Source: Syngnathus acus
Taxonomy: Eukaryota > Chordata > Actinopteri > Syngnathiformes > Syngnathidae
Assembly: GCF_901709675.1 (NCBI RefSeq)
Contig: NC_051088.1
Coordinates: forward strand, 4,675,664 to 4,739,663
Length of the DNA stretch: 64,000 nucleotides
Reading direction: 5' to 3'
Part shown: piece by piece, positions 1 to 13,400 of the stretch
Layout of the letters: every line of letters starts with the position of its first letter
How positions within the stretch are numbered: the stretch's first letter is position 1
Translations under genes and position numbers: made by a program
Notes under the pieces: generated by a model
What the model saw: the letters and a program-made list of their open reading frames with translations, nothing else
Databases searched by the model: none
Told to the model about the DNA's origin: nothing

Positions 1-3000
1 TCAAGCCCCTTTTCAGTCTTTGTAATTTTGTTGTTTGAGACGCCATCACACAAAAAAAAGTGTCAAAGTCATTCTTCAGCTTGACATCAATCCAAACGAG
101 TGTTTTTCTTGGACATCCGTAGGGAGTCTACTACGCCTTCCTAGGATTGTCTTGCATATAGTTTTGAAGGGTTCTTCTGGAACACTCACTCTGCAGGTCC
201 GTCCTCGAGGCCATCTAGACCACTTCTTCAAAATGATTCCCCTCGATGAGTCCCTTGAGCTTAGAAAACGGGGGGGGGGGGGGGGGGGGGGGGGATATCA
301 CGGGTCAGTTGAGTCGGGAGATTGCTCCAGCACAGCAACCAGGAACTGTCAGATGATTAGGGCATTGCAAGTGATGGATGTTGTTATGGTAGTATGAGTT
401 GTCTTGCTACATCTCTCACCTCTTCCCATGCACTGAAAGAAGCAAAGCGTAACTGTCTCAGCAGATGTGCTGCTTTATCATCTGACCCACATTGCTTTGA
501 AAAATCGTTTGTGACATGAGGCTTTAGTTGTCAGCAAACAATTTCAATGATGAACACCCATTATGTTTGAGTTTGAAATTTCTCAATACGTTCCTTATTT
601 TCTCAGTTAATATTTCTGACATCTGCAGGAGGTGTACATCTATGAATATGCACAGTCTGATGCTGAATCTGGTTCAGATTTTCCAGCCCAGTTGGAGATC
701 TGTGCTCAACTGCGTGCTATTCTTGTTTCCTAGCCTGTGGTGGTGGCAATGATGATAATAAGGCACAGTACATGTTTTTCTAAATAACAGACTTGGAGAG
801 ATTCTAATGGTGAGAATGGCCAGTTCGTGTTGAGACAACACCCCCCTCCTGCCATACGGCTAACAGTGATCCTGCCTCACTCTTAGCTTGAGGTAGCTTT
901 ACATAAACAGGAAGAAAGCCTCGGGTTACGTGATGGAAAATTCAGCGACTTCCTCTAAGAAGCTGTTGACCGTAACAAAGTGTTTACAACTGTCCCAGAG
1001 GGATAGCGACCACCATATTGTATTCTGGCATGCGTTTATAATACACTATTAGGAGAATGTCATCTTGCACCTTTGTCTTGTCTTCACATAAAAAGCCATA
1101 AAAGAACTTGGAAAATAGCAGCTATTAAAACAAACAAAGGATGGAAGCTGCACATAAGCAGATTCTTCACACTGATTGCCTTTAAACTAGTCTCATAGCC
1201 AATAAAGTCAATAAAAGACAAAATGATCTCGCTAACACTCTTGAGGCCATTATGTTCATTGCAGAGTAGAAACAAGCACAGGCATTTAAATTCAAAGGGA
1301 AGCATACCTTTGTGTACAATATCGCTGATATTTCCTCTCGATCATTTAATCAGGACGCATGTTTCACTTAATGATACGTTCATCAATAATTTGAATCAAA
1401 TGTTGGCAGTATGGGAACATCCACTGCATCATATCTGATGAATTAGTTGAAGATTTTTGCTCGCAGGACCTACATTTTGTATAGTGAGCAAAGTGGGACA
1501 AAAGATTAGGTCATGTTTAAGCTTTCAGGTATGAGTGCCTCAATTTCATATTCAAAAACGTGTCTACCTCTGAAACAAGGTATATGTCATATTTTTACTT
1601 TTGAACTAACACCTTGGTGAAGTGTTGAATAATGAGAACAGCATCTCTGTCATTGCCATGGTGAATACCTGCCGTAGTAGTCCAACATATTAGTAGAGCA
1701 GCCAGGGCGCCACTCATGTTGCATTAGCGTTAGCATCAATGCCAGCATTTCTGTCCTCTTGTGTTTAGGGCTTGCTCAAAGTTGATGCAACATTACTTAT
1801 TCACAACACGAGATTGTCACACGCTGACTAACGTTTGTTAGTGTTTAGGAAGTACATTCACTCGCTTGCTGAATTAGGCTATTATATGGACCAAGGAAAA
1901 GGAATACAGCAAACCGAATGTGGTTTGCCTTTCCTCAAGAGTGGAAAGACATGATGGCCTTTACTCCAAATGACAAGATGACATCATGGAGAAATACACA
2001 CTCTAATGACAGTCCGTTGCCCATGGGACTGAAGCAAGCATCTCCAGCTGCCAAAGAAGGATAATAATAATTAATGTTGTGATTTTCCGAACTATGTTAT
2101 GTAAGTAGGTCACTTGTATACATGAAACTGTGTTTCTTTGTTTCAGCCTCAAAGGGGTGATGCAGTTAATAAGAATCCTAACGATGCTTAATTACACGTG
2201 AGCCTGATCAGGGCCACCTTGAATGGAAGATTAAGTCAAGAAATCTTGAAGTACCATTTTGTGCAAACTGTAGGGAGTAACATTTGCACAAAATCTTGCC
2301 CCTCGCCCTTGTTAATGTTTTTGCGGAGACAGTTGGCTAACGAGCAGGTCCTGCACATGATTGGTTATGCATGAAGGCATCGCTGCTGGACTCTGATAAC
2401 AAGCTAATGAGCAGCAGATTGATTGTGTGGTGACCTCCGAGGGCCGACCTAATCCCTTCTCCTGTGAAGGAGAGCTCCTCTGTGTCTGTGTGTGTGGCTG
2501 ACACTATGCACCACATGAAAACTTGTAATCCCGCCCTACTTCTTAGGCACTGAAGCATCATACTCTTAAATAGTTGCTAATTATTCTCGATACAGGCACA
2601 AGATGACCACTGGATATTTAGCTTCTGACAGCTGGCAACACTGCAATGTTTTTCAATGTCTATTAAATCAATGTAAAACACATCGAAACGGTGTCAAAAC
2701 CAACCAGACCAAGTGAAATGACAAAAAGAAGAATGTGTCGTTACTTCTCTATTCGTTGGCGTCTGCAGAATTCTCGTATCGCCAAATCATCTCCAAAAAT
2801 GGCAGTTTTGTTCATCCGATCAAATTGCGTCATTAAAAAGAGTGAGCCATTTTTAACACTTTAGATTGGTCAATAATTTGTAAAAGTAACACCCACATGT
2901 CTGGACTGACCAATAAAATGGAATTCTGAAAAAATACCAAATTCACCAAAATGTGACTGAGGTTTTAGCCCGACACCATCTTTATACGGGATTTCCGATC

Positions 3001-3853
3001 TGTGGTCTCTATTTCATGTTCTTTTCGTCTCTATTTTTGTCAGGAATAATTGTCATTTCTTAGCAAACTGTAGCCATCAGAGCTAATTGAAGAAATGCAC
3101 TTGTTCTGCTACCACATCTCAAACAAAGCGCCCCATATGTCATGTTGACAAGTGGGTTGCCCCAGCGTATTTCATCAGGTCTAAACATAAATTATTTAAA
3201 GTGACTTTTCTCTGAAGTGATTCTTTGCAAAGACGGTCTGTTCTCAGTCACTCCATGCGGCTCTGTTATCATTCAGCTTCTTGAAGTTGGAGAGAGAAAA
3301 TGTTTGAAAAAGAGGCTATCAGTCAAGACTTTAAAGTTCTTCTTCTAGCTCCACAAGTCATTGCATGCACTTACTGAGGACTTGAAGTCGAGATGCCATC
3401 AAGTCAAACAGTTCATCTTGTGATGGTGCAGTTTGGAACGGTAAAGGCTGATGTTGTTAGTGCTTCTGGGCTATATGGTGATTGTAAGTGTCAGCCATGT
3501 CACAGTCGTAGTACCGATCCACAATGATGCTGACAAAAAATTGTAGCCTCTTTAACCTGGAGGAATTTTCGATACTTTTGCTGTAACTGCTCGTGTGCTG
3601 CTCAGACAACAGAAATCCTGCACCTGGTTCAAGCTGTGGGAGAGCAGCTCAGAGCCTCACAACCAGCTGGGGAGTCCTGGATCAAAGCTGGGATTTTTGT
3701 TTTTTATATCCCCTGCCTGGTTTGATGTTTTGAATGCTTTGTGATAGTTTTGTAACATTGATGTGTGTGTTTGCTTTGATCGTCTCTATAGGGAATATTG
3801 ATAGTCTTTTTTTGATCATCGTTTGTTAGAACTTTCGGTTTTGTGTGTACTTT
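1..3853. other. Intergenic stretch, no gene seen
   Basis: No exon with a recognisable protein family and splice sites was found on either strand. Open frames here are short and of low complexity. The only marked structure is a pure G run at about 271-294. It could include distal regulatory DNA of gpr153, but nothing in the sequence shows this. Confidence 0.6.
271..294 (+). repeat. Poly(G) homopolymer run
   Basis: About two dozen consecutive G residues are followed by ATATC. Such runs are prone to length error in assembly and can form G-quadruplexes. No gene is attached to it. Confidence 0.85.
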
Positions 3854-3865
3854 GAGTCCCAGTAG

Positions 3866-4232
3866 TCCATCCATCCATCCATTTTCTGTACCGCTTAGTC
3901 CCCACGGGGGTCGCGGGCGTGCTGGAGCCTATCCCAGCCGTCACCGGGCAGTAGGCGGGGGACACCCTGAACCGGTTGCCAGCCAATCGCAGGGCACACA
4001 GAGACAAACAACCATACGCACTCGCACTCACACCTAGGGACAATTTGGAGTGCTCAATCGTCCTACCAAGCATGTTTTTGGGATGTGGGAGGAAACCGGA
4101 GTGCCCGGAGAAAACCCACGCGGGCCCGGGGAGAACATGCAAACTCCACACAGGGAGAGCCGGAGGTGGAATCGAACCCGCACCCTCCTAACTGTGAGGC
4201 GGACGTGCTACCCAGTGCGTCACCGAGCCGCC
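3866..4232 (-). mobile_element. Teleost retroposon, L2/Maui-like 3' end, with 12-bp target duplication
   Basis: The 367-bp block starts with a (CCAT)n run and contains the widespread fish repeat text with GAGAACATGCAAACTCCACA and GGATGTGGGAGGAAACCGGA. It is bracketed by a perfect 12-bp direct repeat GAGTCCCAGTAG at 3854-3865 and 4233-4244, which fits retroposition. The (ATCC)n end reads as a (GGAT)n 3' tail, so the element is on the minus strand. Assignment to an L2/Maui-type LINE 3' end, or a SINE derived from one, is from memory of such tails and is moderate. Overlapping open frames in it are not genes. Confidence 0.8.
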
Positions 4233-4548
4233 GAGTCCCAGTAGTGTTCTACTTAAAATTCTTGAAAAGAAAGAAAGGTTTTTCTGAGAAGAGTTAATTG
4301 AGTACGGCTTCTGTTAACAGGCTGCACATTTGTTTTATTTGCTAAAAGGCAGTTTGAAGTAACTACGATATCACTTCAACTTGTAGGCTTTGCAAACTTC
4401 TCTTAAAGACTTCCGATTTGGAGCCACAGTAGGTTGAGCTGTGATTGTATTTATTATTGGCCAAATAAAAGAGGGTCTCTTTTTTTGTGAACTGTCACTG
4501 CAATGTGAAGGAGCAAATTGTAATTGATTATTTGTATAATTGTGCTTA

Positions 4549-5698
4549 CCGTAATTTTCGGACTAAAAGTCGCTCCGGAATATAGGTCGCATTAGCCATA
4601 AAATGCACAATAACGTGAAAAAAAACATATATAAGTCGCTCCGGAGTATAAGTCGCATTTTGGGTGGAAATTTATTCGACAAAACCCAACACCAAGAACA
4701 GACATGAACGAGCAACAACAGGCTAAACGATAGGTATGCTAACGTGACATAAACACAAACGAAGAGCTGAGAACGGGCCTGACGTAACATTCAGAGTTAT
4801 TAAAAAAAACTATTACATAAATAACACGTTTATAAAACCACCTGTGTCACTCCAATTCATTAAATCCATCGATCGTCCTTCGTCAACAATGGGTGCGCGC
4901 CGCTGACGGCGCTTGCACTTCAAAATATTCCACAGGCCCATATAACGATATATAAATTATATATCAAATAACTATTATACAAGCAATAATATTATCAAAC
5001 CATCTGTTCACTCTAAATCATTAAATCCATCGATCAAATTCCTCGTCCTTTGTCAACAACGCCGCGCGTGCGCCCTGACGTCCGCCTCGTCGTTATTCCA
5101 CAGATCTAGTATATAACTATATTGTAGCGTTAACAAAGTACAAGACGTAGGTTTGGTAAACGGCTCTTTATTTAACAAAACAAACTTCCAGCCACGGAGG
5201 TGGAAGAGAGATCCATAGAATAGGACCGGGCGTGCGTAAAAGCCATGACCGAGCCCCATCCACCGTCCCCGGACAGCCACCCGGCCGAGCGCCGGCCCCC
5301 GACTTCTATCCACGGAGGTCAAAGAGAGCGCCATAATAGTTTTTCAAACCTTCTGTGTCACTCCAAATCCTTAAATCCTTCAAACTCTTTGTCCTCCGTG
5401 TCACTTAGAAACAAAGCCGCTAATGATGCCGGTAGTACGTGGGGCCCTTCGTCATCTTCGTCATCCCGTGATCAATCTTTGTCCTTTTTGTAAACAACCG
5501 CCGCGCCGCGCTGCTGACGTCACTTGAAATTAAAATTTCAGTAATCCCTTGCTACATCGCGGTTTGTTTATCGCGGTTTCACTTTTCTTTTTTTTTTAAA
5601 TTTTTGAAAAAATTCACATATAAGTCGCTCCTCATTATAAGTCGCCCCCCCACCCAAACTATGAAAAGAAAACGCGACTTATAGTCCGAAAATTACGG
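4549..5698 (-). mobile_element. TA-flanked inverted-repeat DNA transposon, non-autonomous
   Basis: The 1150-bp element begins CCGTAATTTTCGGACT and ends AGTCCGAAAATTACGG, an inverted repeat flanked by TA on both sides (4547-4548 and 5699-5700). TA duplication is the hallmark of the Tc1/mariner superfamily. Subterminal AAGTCGCTCC and TATAAGTCGC motifs repeat inside each end. The interior matches the element at 43871-45856 in opposite orientation and keeps a minus-strand remnant of an acidic transposase C-terminus near 5358-5407. No intact transposase is present. A pogo/Tigger relationship is inferred. Confidence 0.8.
5358..5407 (-). pseudogene. Remnant of transposase acidic C-terminus
   Basis: Read on the minus strand, this encodes SDTEDKEFEGFKDLE followed by a stop. 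It parallels [15 protein letters not shown] at 44121-44183. Acidic tails with an EFEGF-type motif are seen in pogo/Tigger-like transposases of fish and other animals. Only this tail is visible in the element, so it is a decayed coding remnant. Confidence 0.55.
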
Positions 5699-5744
5699 TA
5701 ATTGGTTTTTGACATGACCATTTATTTTCTCACTTTTGTGAACA

Positions 5745-5890
5745 TCCATCCATCCAGCCTTCTATTTTGTTCATTACCTTTCCCATTCAAGGTCAAAGGA
5801 TGACATTGGGTAGAAGGTAGACACCTTGGACCGGTCGCCAGTTGAGGCAGACAACCATTTTTACACTCGCAGTCACTAAACCCATGCTAC
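5745..5890 (-). repeat. Eroded copy of the L2/Maui-like repeat
   Basis: A CCATCCATCCA start, followed by GACACCTTGGACCGGTCGCCAGTT and an ACTCGCAGTCAC stretch, matches in outline the intact copy at 3866-4232, but the copy is heavily mutated and truncated. Confidence 0.55.
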
Positions 5891-6784
5891 CTGCTTGCAC
5901 GGACGGAAGTCTGGCAAATGATCAACTACTGTACACCATCAATGACTCTTCTGCAAACACTGTTTGTGGCACTGATGATGCTGCTGATGAGGTCATTTCA
6001 GTGTCCCCTCTCAGGGGTACTGCCCCGTAGCCCGCAGCACATGAGTGTTTGGACAAGGCAAAAGACGGAGAATGAATGTGACAACATGCCCTGGCTGTGT
6101 GGCAAGCATTTTTCACCCCACAGTGGGAGGGACAGCATTCTATATCTTCTGGTGTTGGGGAGTAAATAGAGTTGTAAAAGTAGACCTTCACCAGCAGTGA
6201 TATTTACAGTACGTGCATATTTTCTGTAGCTTGTTGTGACATTTTATTCTGTTTGACTATGCTCCACCCACATCCATAGCTCACAGTTATTTTCATTAAT
6301 GCTTTAATATCTGTTATTTAGCTGTGCAAAAAAACAGGAGTAAAATAAAAATGTGGCCAGTTTGCACAAGGAAAGATTTGTTTTTTGTACCCTAGGTATT
6401 TTTTGCCTGCTAGATCAAAGACGCACTTTCACTAACTATGTTGTTATTCCTACAATCACTTTATTTGTTGATGTACCTCTATGCCATTCACATGTCTTAA
6501 ACAAAATGTAACAAAGGAGGGAACAAACTGTTTGGTCTGTGTTAGCAGAAACATTAGCATAAAACAAACCCTCTATTGGATCCAACTTCTTAGGTTGGTC
6601 CAATTTTTAACCCAAAGTTTTACGAGTGTATTGATGCCTGTTTAACATAAGCCAGTCTCATCCCAGTTATGAGGTTGTGTATACTTCATCCACATGATGG
6701 TCACTGGCTGTCACTTGCTTTTCTATCTTTGGCACACAAAGCGCTTCTCTCTGTTTACTTATTCATCTACTGATGACACACCAT

Positions 6785-6900
6785 CAGGAGAAACAGCAGG
6801 TTCAGTGTCTTGCTCGAGGACACGTTGACATGGTCACAGTGGCTGGGGATCAAACCGCCAACTGGGAGATGACCACTCTACCACTGATCCACGTCACTCT
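6785..6900. repeat. Dispersed fish repeat fragment
   Basis: The text around CAGTGTCTTGCTCGAGGACA and GGGGATCAAACCGCCAACTG resembles a common teleost LINE-derived repeat that ends in a run of CTCTACC-type words. It is short and diverged, and no coding potential is seen. Confidence 0.45.
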
Positions 6901-7247
6901 CAGTTTATTACTATATCTCTGAAAGATATTTTTTTACAGGTTAGAGGTCACCTTAATAGTGTGAAAGGTTTTCACAAAACCCTGGCATTTAAACAGAGTC
7001 TGTGGACTTTTTATGTCCTCTGCTGCAGTGGCATCTTAGTTGCTTGCGTCTCTTTTCAAATCACTGTTCTGTCTGAAGTGCGACCAGTGAATGACTTTCT
7101 GTATGAACTGTAATCAAGTGTGATTATTCACATAATTAGTTGACGTGGAGGAAGGATTATGTCTGATGAAGGCTTATTTTCAATGGGACTGACTAATGGC
7201 ATTTGATTACATCAGCACACCACCACCTCTGTTTCTGATTACCAGGC

Positions 7248-7454
7248 AACCGGCCCGGATCTGCCACCCTCTTCCACTCGTGGCCCCACTGCCGTGTCCT
7301 CGCCCCGCTGTGGCCTTCCCATGTAGGATGCCTGCCTCGTCCGACGCCCTGCGCCCCCTCCTGCCCGTCACCACCTCCTCCTCCTCCTTGCGTGCGCCCG
7401 CTTTTGCCAACAGTTCATTGCGGCCCCCGAGGCTGTGCCCCGCCCCTCTCCAAC
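7248..7454 (+). other. Probable gpr153 5' UTR
   Basis: A possible acceptor (CTGTTTCTGATTACCAG) ends at 7247, followed by GC-rich sequence up to the ATG at 7455. This suggests an upstream non-coding exon spliced here. No TATA box was recognised, and the transcription start is not determined. Confidence 0.35.
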
Positions 7455-10400
7455 ATGGCGGATGACATCATCAACGCCAACACGTTGGCTTGGCTGGTCT
7501 GCTCGGGCGTGTCCATCCTGGCCAACACGTGGAGCATCCTCAGCGTCAGCGCAAAGCAGAAGAAGTGGAAGCCGCTCGAGTTCCTCATCTGCACGCTGGC
7601 TGGGACGCACATCCTCAACATGGCCATCCCCATCACAATGTACTGTGTCATAACGCTGCGCCGTCAGCACTCCAACTATGAATGGAACGAGGGCTTGTGT
7701 AAGGTGTTTGTGTCCACCTTCTACACCCTCACGCTGGTCACCTGCTTCTCCGTCACATCGCTTTCTTATCACCGCATGTGGATGGTACGCTGGCCTGTCA
7801 ACTACAGGTGAGACCCTAGCTCTTTTGATATTCTACTTTAAACAAATAAAACAAAAAAATCAAGATACGTCCCAAATTCGGCACACTGCGGGAACTGCTT
7901 TTCACATTTAAAAAAAAAAGCTAGTTTCCTAACAACTGCACATTTTTCCCACAAAATAAATTTAAAAAGCCACTTGTAGATGTGTGTGAATCAAGTTTTA
8001 CAGCCAGCCTCGGAATTTAATGAATCATACATCTTTGATACTTGTGCACTCATTATCTGGTTGTGCATCATGGGTGGGTCAAAAATATGGACAGGAAAGT
8101 TCTCGTAGACTCAAAGTGTGCAACCTCAGGCATGCGAAATAAAAAAGTTGAATGTTGGAATATACTCCTTAACGAGTAATCTCACATGGGTAGAGAGTGT
8201 GTATTAGGTGACACTTGTCTCCAGCCAATGCTTCTGTTTGAGCTCACACCACGGAAGAATATTCCACAAGGAGCATCTGCCAGCTCTGGCTTTCAGCTAC
8301 ATTTGGCTCCAAACAAGAAATGATATTAACAAAGTGACACTGAATATGGAAAATTCCTGTTAGCAGACAACATGATCTAGCAGTAACACAGTTTGGCCTT
8401 GCAAGACTCTCGAGACATCTGCTATTCACACATAGCTGCTTGCTTTGCAATAAGATTTTGACACTATTTTTATCTCGGATGCATGATGGCCATTTTTGGA
8501 CAGTAGGAATCTAATTTGTTTACATTAGGCTAAATGTATAACTATTTGTTACACAACATCTTTTCTTTAGATGGGTTATCAAAAGATACCTTTTATGTGT
8601 TTTAACAATGATAGTTGCGTCACAGTATAATACTTTTTGCTCTTATATAATTATTATGCCATTGCTGCAGCTCACCTTGAGGCACTCCTCAAAGGTCTTT
8701 GGTTTTCTGCAGACCATCTGCTAAATGATGACGATTTACATTCTCATTCTGTGGTCAACAAGAGCACACTTTACCCAAGCCGACAAACACAGCATCCATA
8801 AACTGAAAAAAAGAGTTTTGCAGAACGACAAATTTGTCACGTGAAAATAGTGCAGTGATACGTGGTGATGATCAAGACATCTCATCGTTACTCCAATGCT
8901 GAGAAACAAAGAATGTGTGTGCTTCCAGGACATAATAAGCATAAGACAGATAGATGCTCGCCGTTAACTCGAGTCCTTTTTGTGTGTCAAATTTCAAAAA
9001 CATTCATTTGAACTTTTACAATGTGTTCATTTCTGTGAGTGTACTTTGCAATGGTGTGCATTGGACAACTGTGTCATCAAAAATGTTGGTTACCTTGTTC
9101 AGTCAAAAGAGGAACAGCTCACTCGATGGAACGGGGCTGTTCTATATCACTGTGAACTACAAAAATAAACATTGTTTAATTATTAAATTATGAATTGCTT
9201 ACTGTTCAAACCTGGACATTTAAGTCAACATAATGTTGGATACAATTCTTACATTTGAGTTTGGAAATGTAGTTAATCTTGTGGCCAGCTGGTATATTGT
9301 AAGTTTTATGCTTTTGTTACATTCCACCTTTCATTTCCTTTCTAATTGTCATTGTACTCGCCAGTTCATTTCAATTTTCAGTTACTTTATGACAACAGCA
9401 AAAACGCCATGTAAATGCTGTTCGTTTTTCATTCCAATGGTTCCATTTTGCCCTGCTGAGCTAGCATGGCTGCCTTGTTTCTGACATTAACACACACTGA
9501 AGGCCTGAATAATGAATTTCAACCTTGTAGTTGGGCTGCTGCTCTCTCACAGCATCCACTGCCCTTTGCGAAGCTCATTCACGCAATAGATTCAAGCTGC
9601 TTAGTGATGCAATCTCACTGCTACATGAACTGGAGGCATATTGAGGAAAGGCTAGTGTTATTGCTCAAAGGGACAAGAAGACCTCCTTGTCTTTGTACAA
9701 AGCAGCAGAGGCCCTTCATTTTGCAATCATGTATAAAAAAACAAAAACCTTTCAAATGGATTAGGACATGGTAACATGATAATAAAAGATTTGATTGTGG
9801 CACACTTATTTATATATATATATATATAATCAAATAAAATGTTGTCACCGTTAAAAATGCATTTAATTTGACCAAGTCCGTAAGCATTTAAATGTCAGTC
9901 CACCCAGAGCGCGTATATTACATAAAAGTACAAACATTTTTCTTGCCCTCCTGGCAGTTAAAATCAGAGGATGATGTTAATGTTTGTCAATTGTGGGCAT
10001 GTGAAGCCCTTTGCGACTTTTCTTTGATTAAGTTCTATATCCAGGAAAATAATTTGACTTGACTTTGACTTTTTCCTATTCCAAATCGTACGTTTGTGTT
10101 TCCAGGCTAAGCAACACCAAGAAGCAGGCGGTGCACACAGTGATGGGGATCTGGATGGTCTCTTTCATCCTGTCCACTCTTCCAGCAGTGGGCTGGCACG
10201 ACACCATCGACCGCTTCTATACTTCTGACTGTCGATTTATTGTGACAGAGATTGGCCTGGGGTTTGGGGTTTGCTTCCTGCTCTTGATTGGAGGTAGCGT
10301 GACTATGGGTGTGATCTGCATCGGCATTGCTCTCTTCCAGACCTTCTCCATTCAGGCAGGCCACAAAGCGGACAAGAACAAGTTTAACGTCCCCACCATT

Positions 10401-13400
10401 GTGGTGGAGGACGCCCAGGGCAAGCGCAGATCCTCCATTGACGGGTCAGAACCTCTTAAGACTTCGCTGCAGATCACTTACCTGATCAGCGGTATTGTCT
10501 TCATCTATGACTTTCTCACCGGCTTCCCAATACTGGTGAGTTCACCGCATTTGCTTATAAAACTTATTTTTGATCTTCAGCAAAACATTATGTGATGTAC
10601 ATAGGTGCTTTGTGATGCGACTTTTAATTTGTTTTGCGACCATGTTAGGATTGAAAGCACCTAGTGTGTATCCAAAATCATCACTCCCCATTGAAATGAC
10701 GTGGAATCAATTCAATCCGTTTCAGCTCCTACAAATCATAAATTCCTTTTCATTTTTTTTTCATGAGGAAAAATGTACTCAACATGTTTGTAATTTTTAA
10801 AAACCCACACACCAATCACATTTGTTCTTCATTGTTCTTCAATTTATTACAGCAAATATCCTTTTTCTGTCTAACCAATCAAACTGACTGCAGAATGATG
10901 ATCAAATGATATGATGTTGAAATTGCCCTTTTCCATTTCACCATCTCGTCATTGCTCATTGTTTGCAGTTTGCTTGGAAAGACATTAAACAGGACGACCT
11001 GATGGTGCTGTGGCGCCATGCCACGCTGCTTTATTATTTACATAAACCTAAATGCTCATCCGAAAGTAGGCCAGACTCAGTGCTTATGGATGATGTGTAT
11101 TTTTCCATGAAGTCATATCTGTGTGAGTGTGTGGGCCCATCAAAGGGAGAAAAGGTTAGTTCGGAAGGCAGGGATGGCTGTAGTATCAAGTCACTCTCCA
11201 CAACTTCAACAAGAGTCCTTGAAGCTCCTTGTCAACGAATTTCAACATGTACCCATTTGGCTTGCAAATTCCAGCCTCGGGCCCTCATTCATTTTTTAGA
11301 ACCCAAATCATCGTGTTTCCGAGAGCATGGAGCCAGCTTAAGACTGCTTACATGTAATACTAAAAGCCAGACCTGTAAGCCTGTATTCAGCAAATGTTCT
11401 GCGACTCCGGAATATTCTACCGTTTAATGATGATCAAACATTGGTAAAAGATGCATTAAAAAAATGCAAGAAGCTGCTTGAAAATATTATCTGCATTGCT
11501 ATTAGTTTGTATACAGCTGCAATAATGAATCAATCATAATGATCTAAAAAATCGATATTCAAAAGTTTTTATTGATATTTGAATTTTGTAAAAAATATAA
11601 TATATCAGAACACCGGCAAGTTCATTTTTGTAGGTTGAATTGAATCACTTTTTGCTGTTTTGTTCATGTGCTGTGTGTGCAGTCCTCTTGCTTGGTTTGA
11701 GAAAGGTCTGTTTATACAGTGTGTCCTAAATAGAGGGGGGTCATAGTGATTATATTTAGTGACACAAAGAACAAAACCACCAAATGTAATGAGCCATTTA
11801 AATGCATAGGAATAACAAACACACGAATAAATGTTCTCAGATGCTCATTTACATTTGTGTGATGATTCACACACTCAGCAATAGATTTGTAGTGGGAGCA
11901 AAATTGGATTTCATGTTTGGTAGAGCCATAAAGATTCAAAAGAAAACAGCATTTTTTTTAATAGCACACCCTCAGACAAGTATATATACTTTTTGCCAGT
12001 GTGCTCAAACACAAAATTTTGAAATAAAGTGTTGGCTTCACCCTGAGTCAAATAAATTATACCAATACACATCTGATCCTGCTGAAAAGCATCATAAATA
12101 ATCATAAAGAAAAGTAATATATAAATAGATATAAAGTCTGCTTCACAGTCCAAACTCTCAAAGCACCCTTGTCATAAGCACTCATAATAATAAACTTAGG
12201 GATGCAAGTAATTGTTTGTGATTTATGTGCACATTGATTTTATGAAACATGATTTCAAATTCCACGAGGCAGTTCATGTTTATGCATCTATCCACTTCCT
12301 ATTTCACTTCTCCTCATTGTGGTCGTGGGTGAGCTGGCCCCTATCCCAGCTGGGCTCCAGCAAGACAAAAAACACCATTTGTGCTCACGTTCACGCCTAT
12401 TCGAGTACTTACTAGTTTCTTGAATGTGGTTGGAAGTTGGCGGACCCTGAGAAAACATATGCGAGCATGGGGGTAACATAAAAACTCAACAAAGGAAGGC
12501 TGGATCCTGGATTTGAAATTTCAGAATTGTGAGGCAGTGTGCTAGCCAATTTAAACAAAAAAACACTGTCACCTCGCAGTCCATGATTTTTTAAGTGATA
12601 CAATGCTGTGTTATGTCAAAAATGGAATTGAAACTTTGTTTACTTTATATTTAATGAAAACAAACAAACAAACAAACAAATAAATAACATCATGTGGTCT
12701 GACTGACTTTGAACCTGAACTAATTTCTTTTTCTTTTAATTTCTTTTTGGATTGTGATAAGTGGCTTTTTATTGCTAATGATTATATACTAATATTCTGA
12801 ATACAAAAAATCTATTTTTAATGCCCTCCAACAGTCATATGGTAAACGTGTGTTTTTTGTTTTATGGTCTCCACAGGTGGTGAGCTTTGCCAGTCTGAAG
12901 TTCGACCGCTCTTACAACTGGATGGTTGTGTGTGTGCTTTGGTGCTCCATTGTGCAGTCCATCTTGCTGCCCATGTTCCTTTGGGCTTGTGACCGCTATC
13001 GGGCCGACATCCGCATGGTGTGGGACAAGTGCGTGGCCATCATGTCCAATGACGAGGTGGACGAGGGTAAGTTCCCCCCACATTCAGGTGTCCTCTCTTT
13101 TTCCCCCAACCTAACTTCCCAGCATCCTTTGTCACTCCCTTCTCTTGACCCAAAGACATCAATGTGGTGGATGATTTCTGTTTCTAAAGGCCCTCTGAAC
13201 CTTGGACCACGCCCAATGTGTCACTTGTAGATCTTTTTGTTCTTCTTTTTTTACATGGCCATGGAGAAGATTATGCAAAACCTTTTTCACTATTTTTGTC
13301 AGCCAATGTTTTGTTTCTATTTTGCTTATGTTTTATTGCTTGGTCCATTCTTTTTCCCCCCCTTTCCTTGGTGTCCTTACAGGTTGGTGAGGATAGGGGT

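Noticed and set aside
35-397. 120-residue open frame near the left edge
   Set aside because: It contains the poly(G) run as poly-Gly and has no family resemblance or splice support.
3816-4297. Several overlapping open frames
   Set aside because: They fall in the 3866-4232 retroposon in all frames and show no protein-family similarity.
10963-11427. 154-residue open frame in gpr153 intron 2, preceded by TTTGCAG
   Set aside because: It has no recognisable family. gpr153 exons 2 and 3 join perfectly without it, so it is probably a chance frame.
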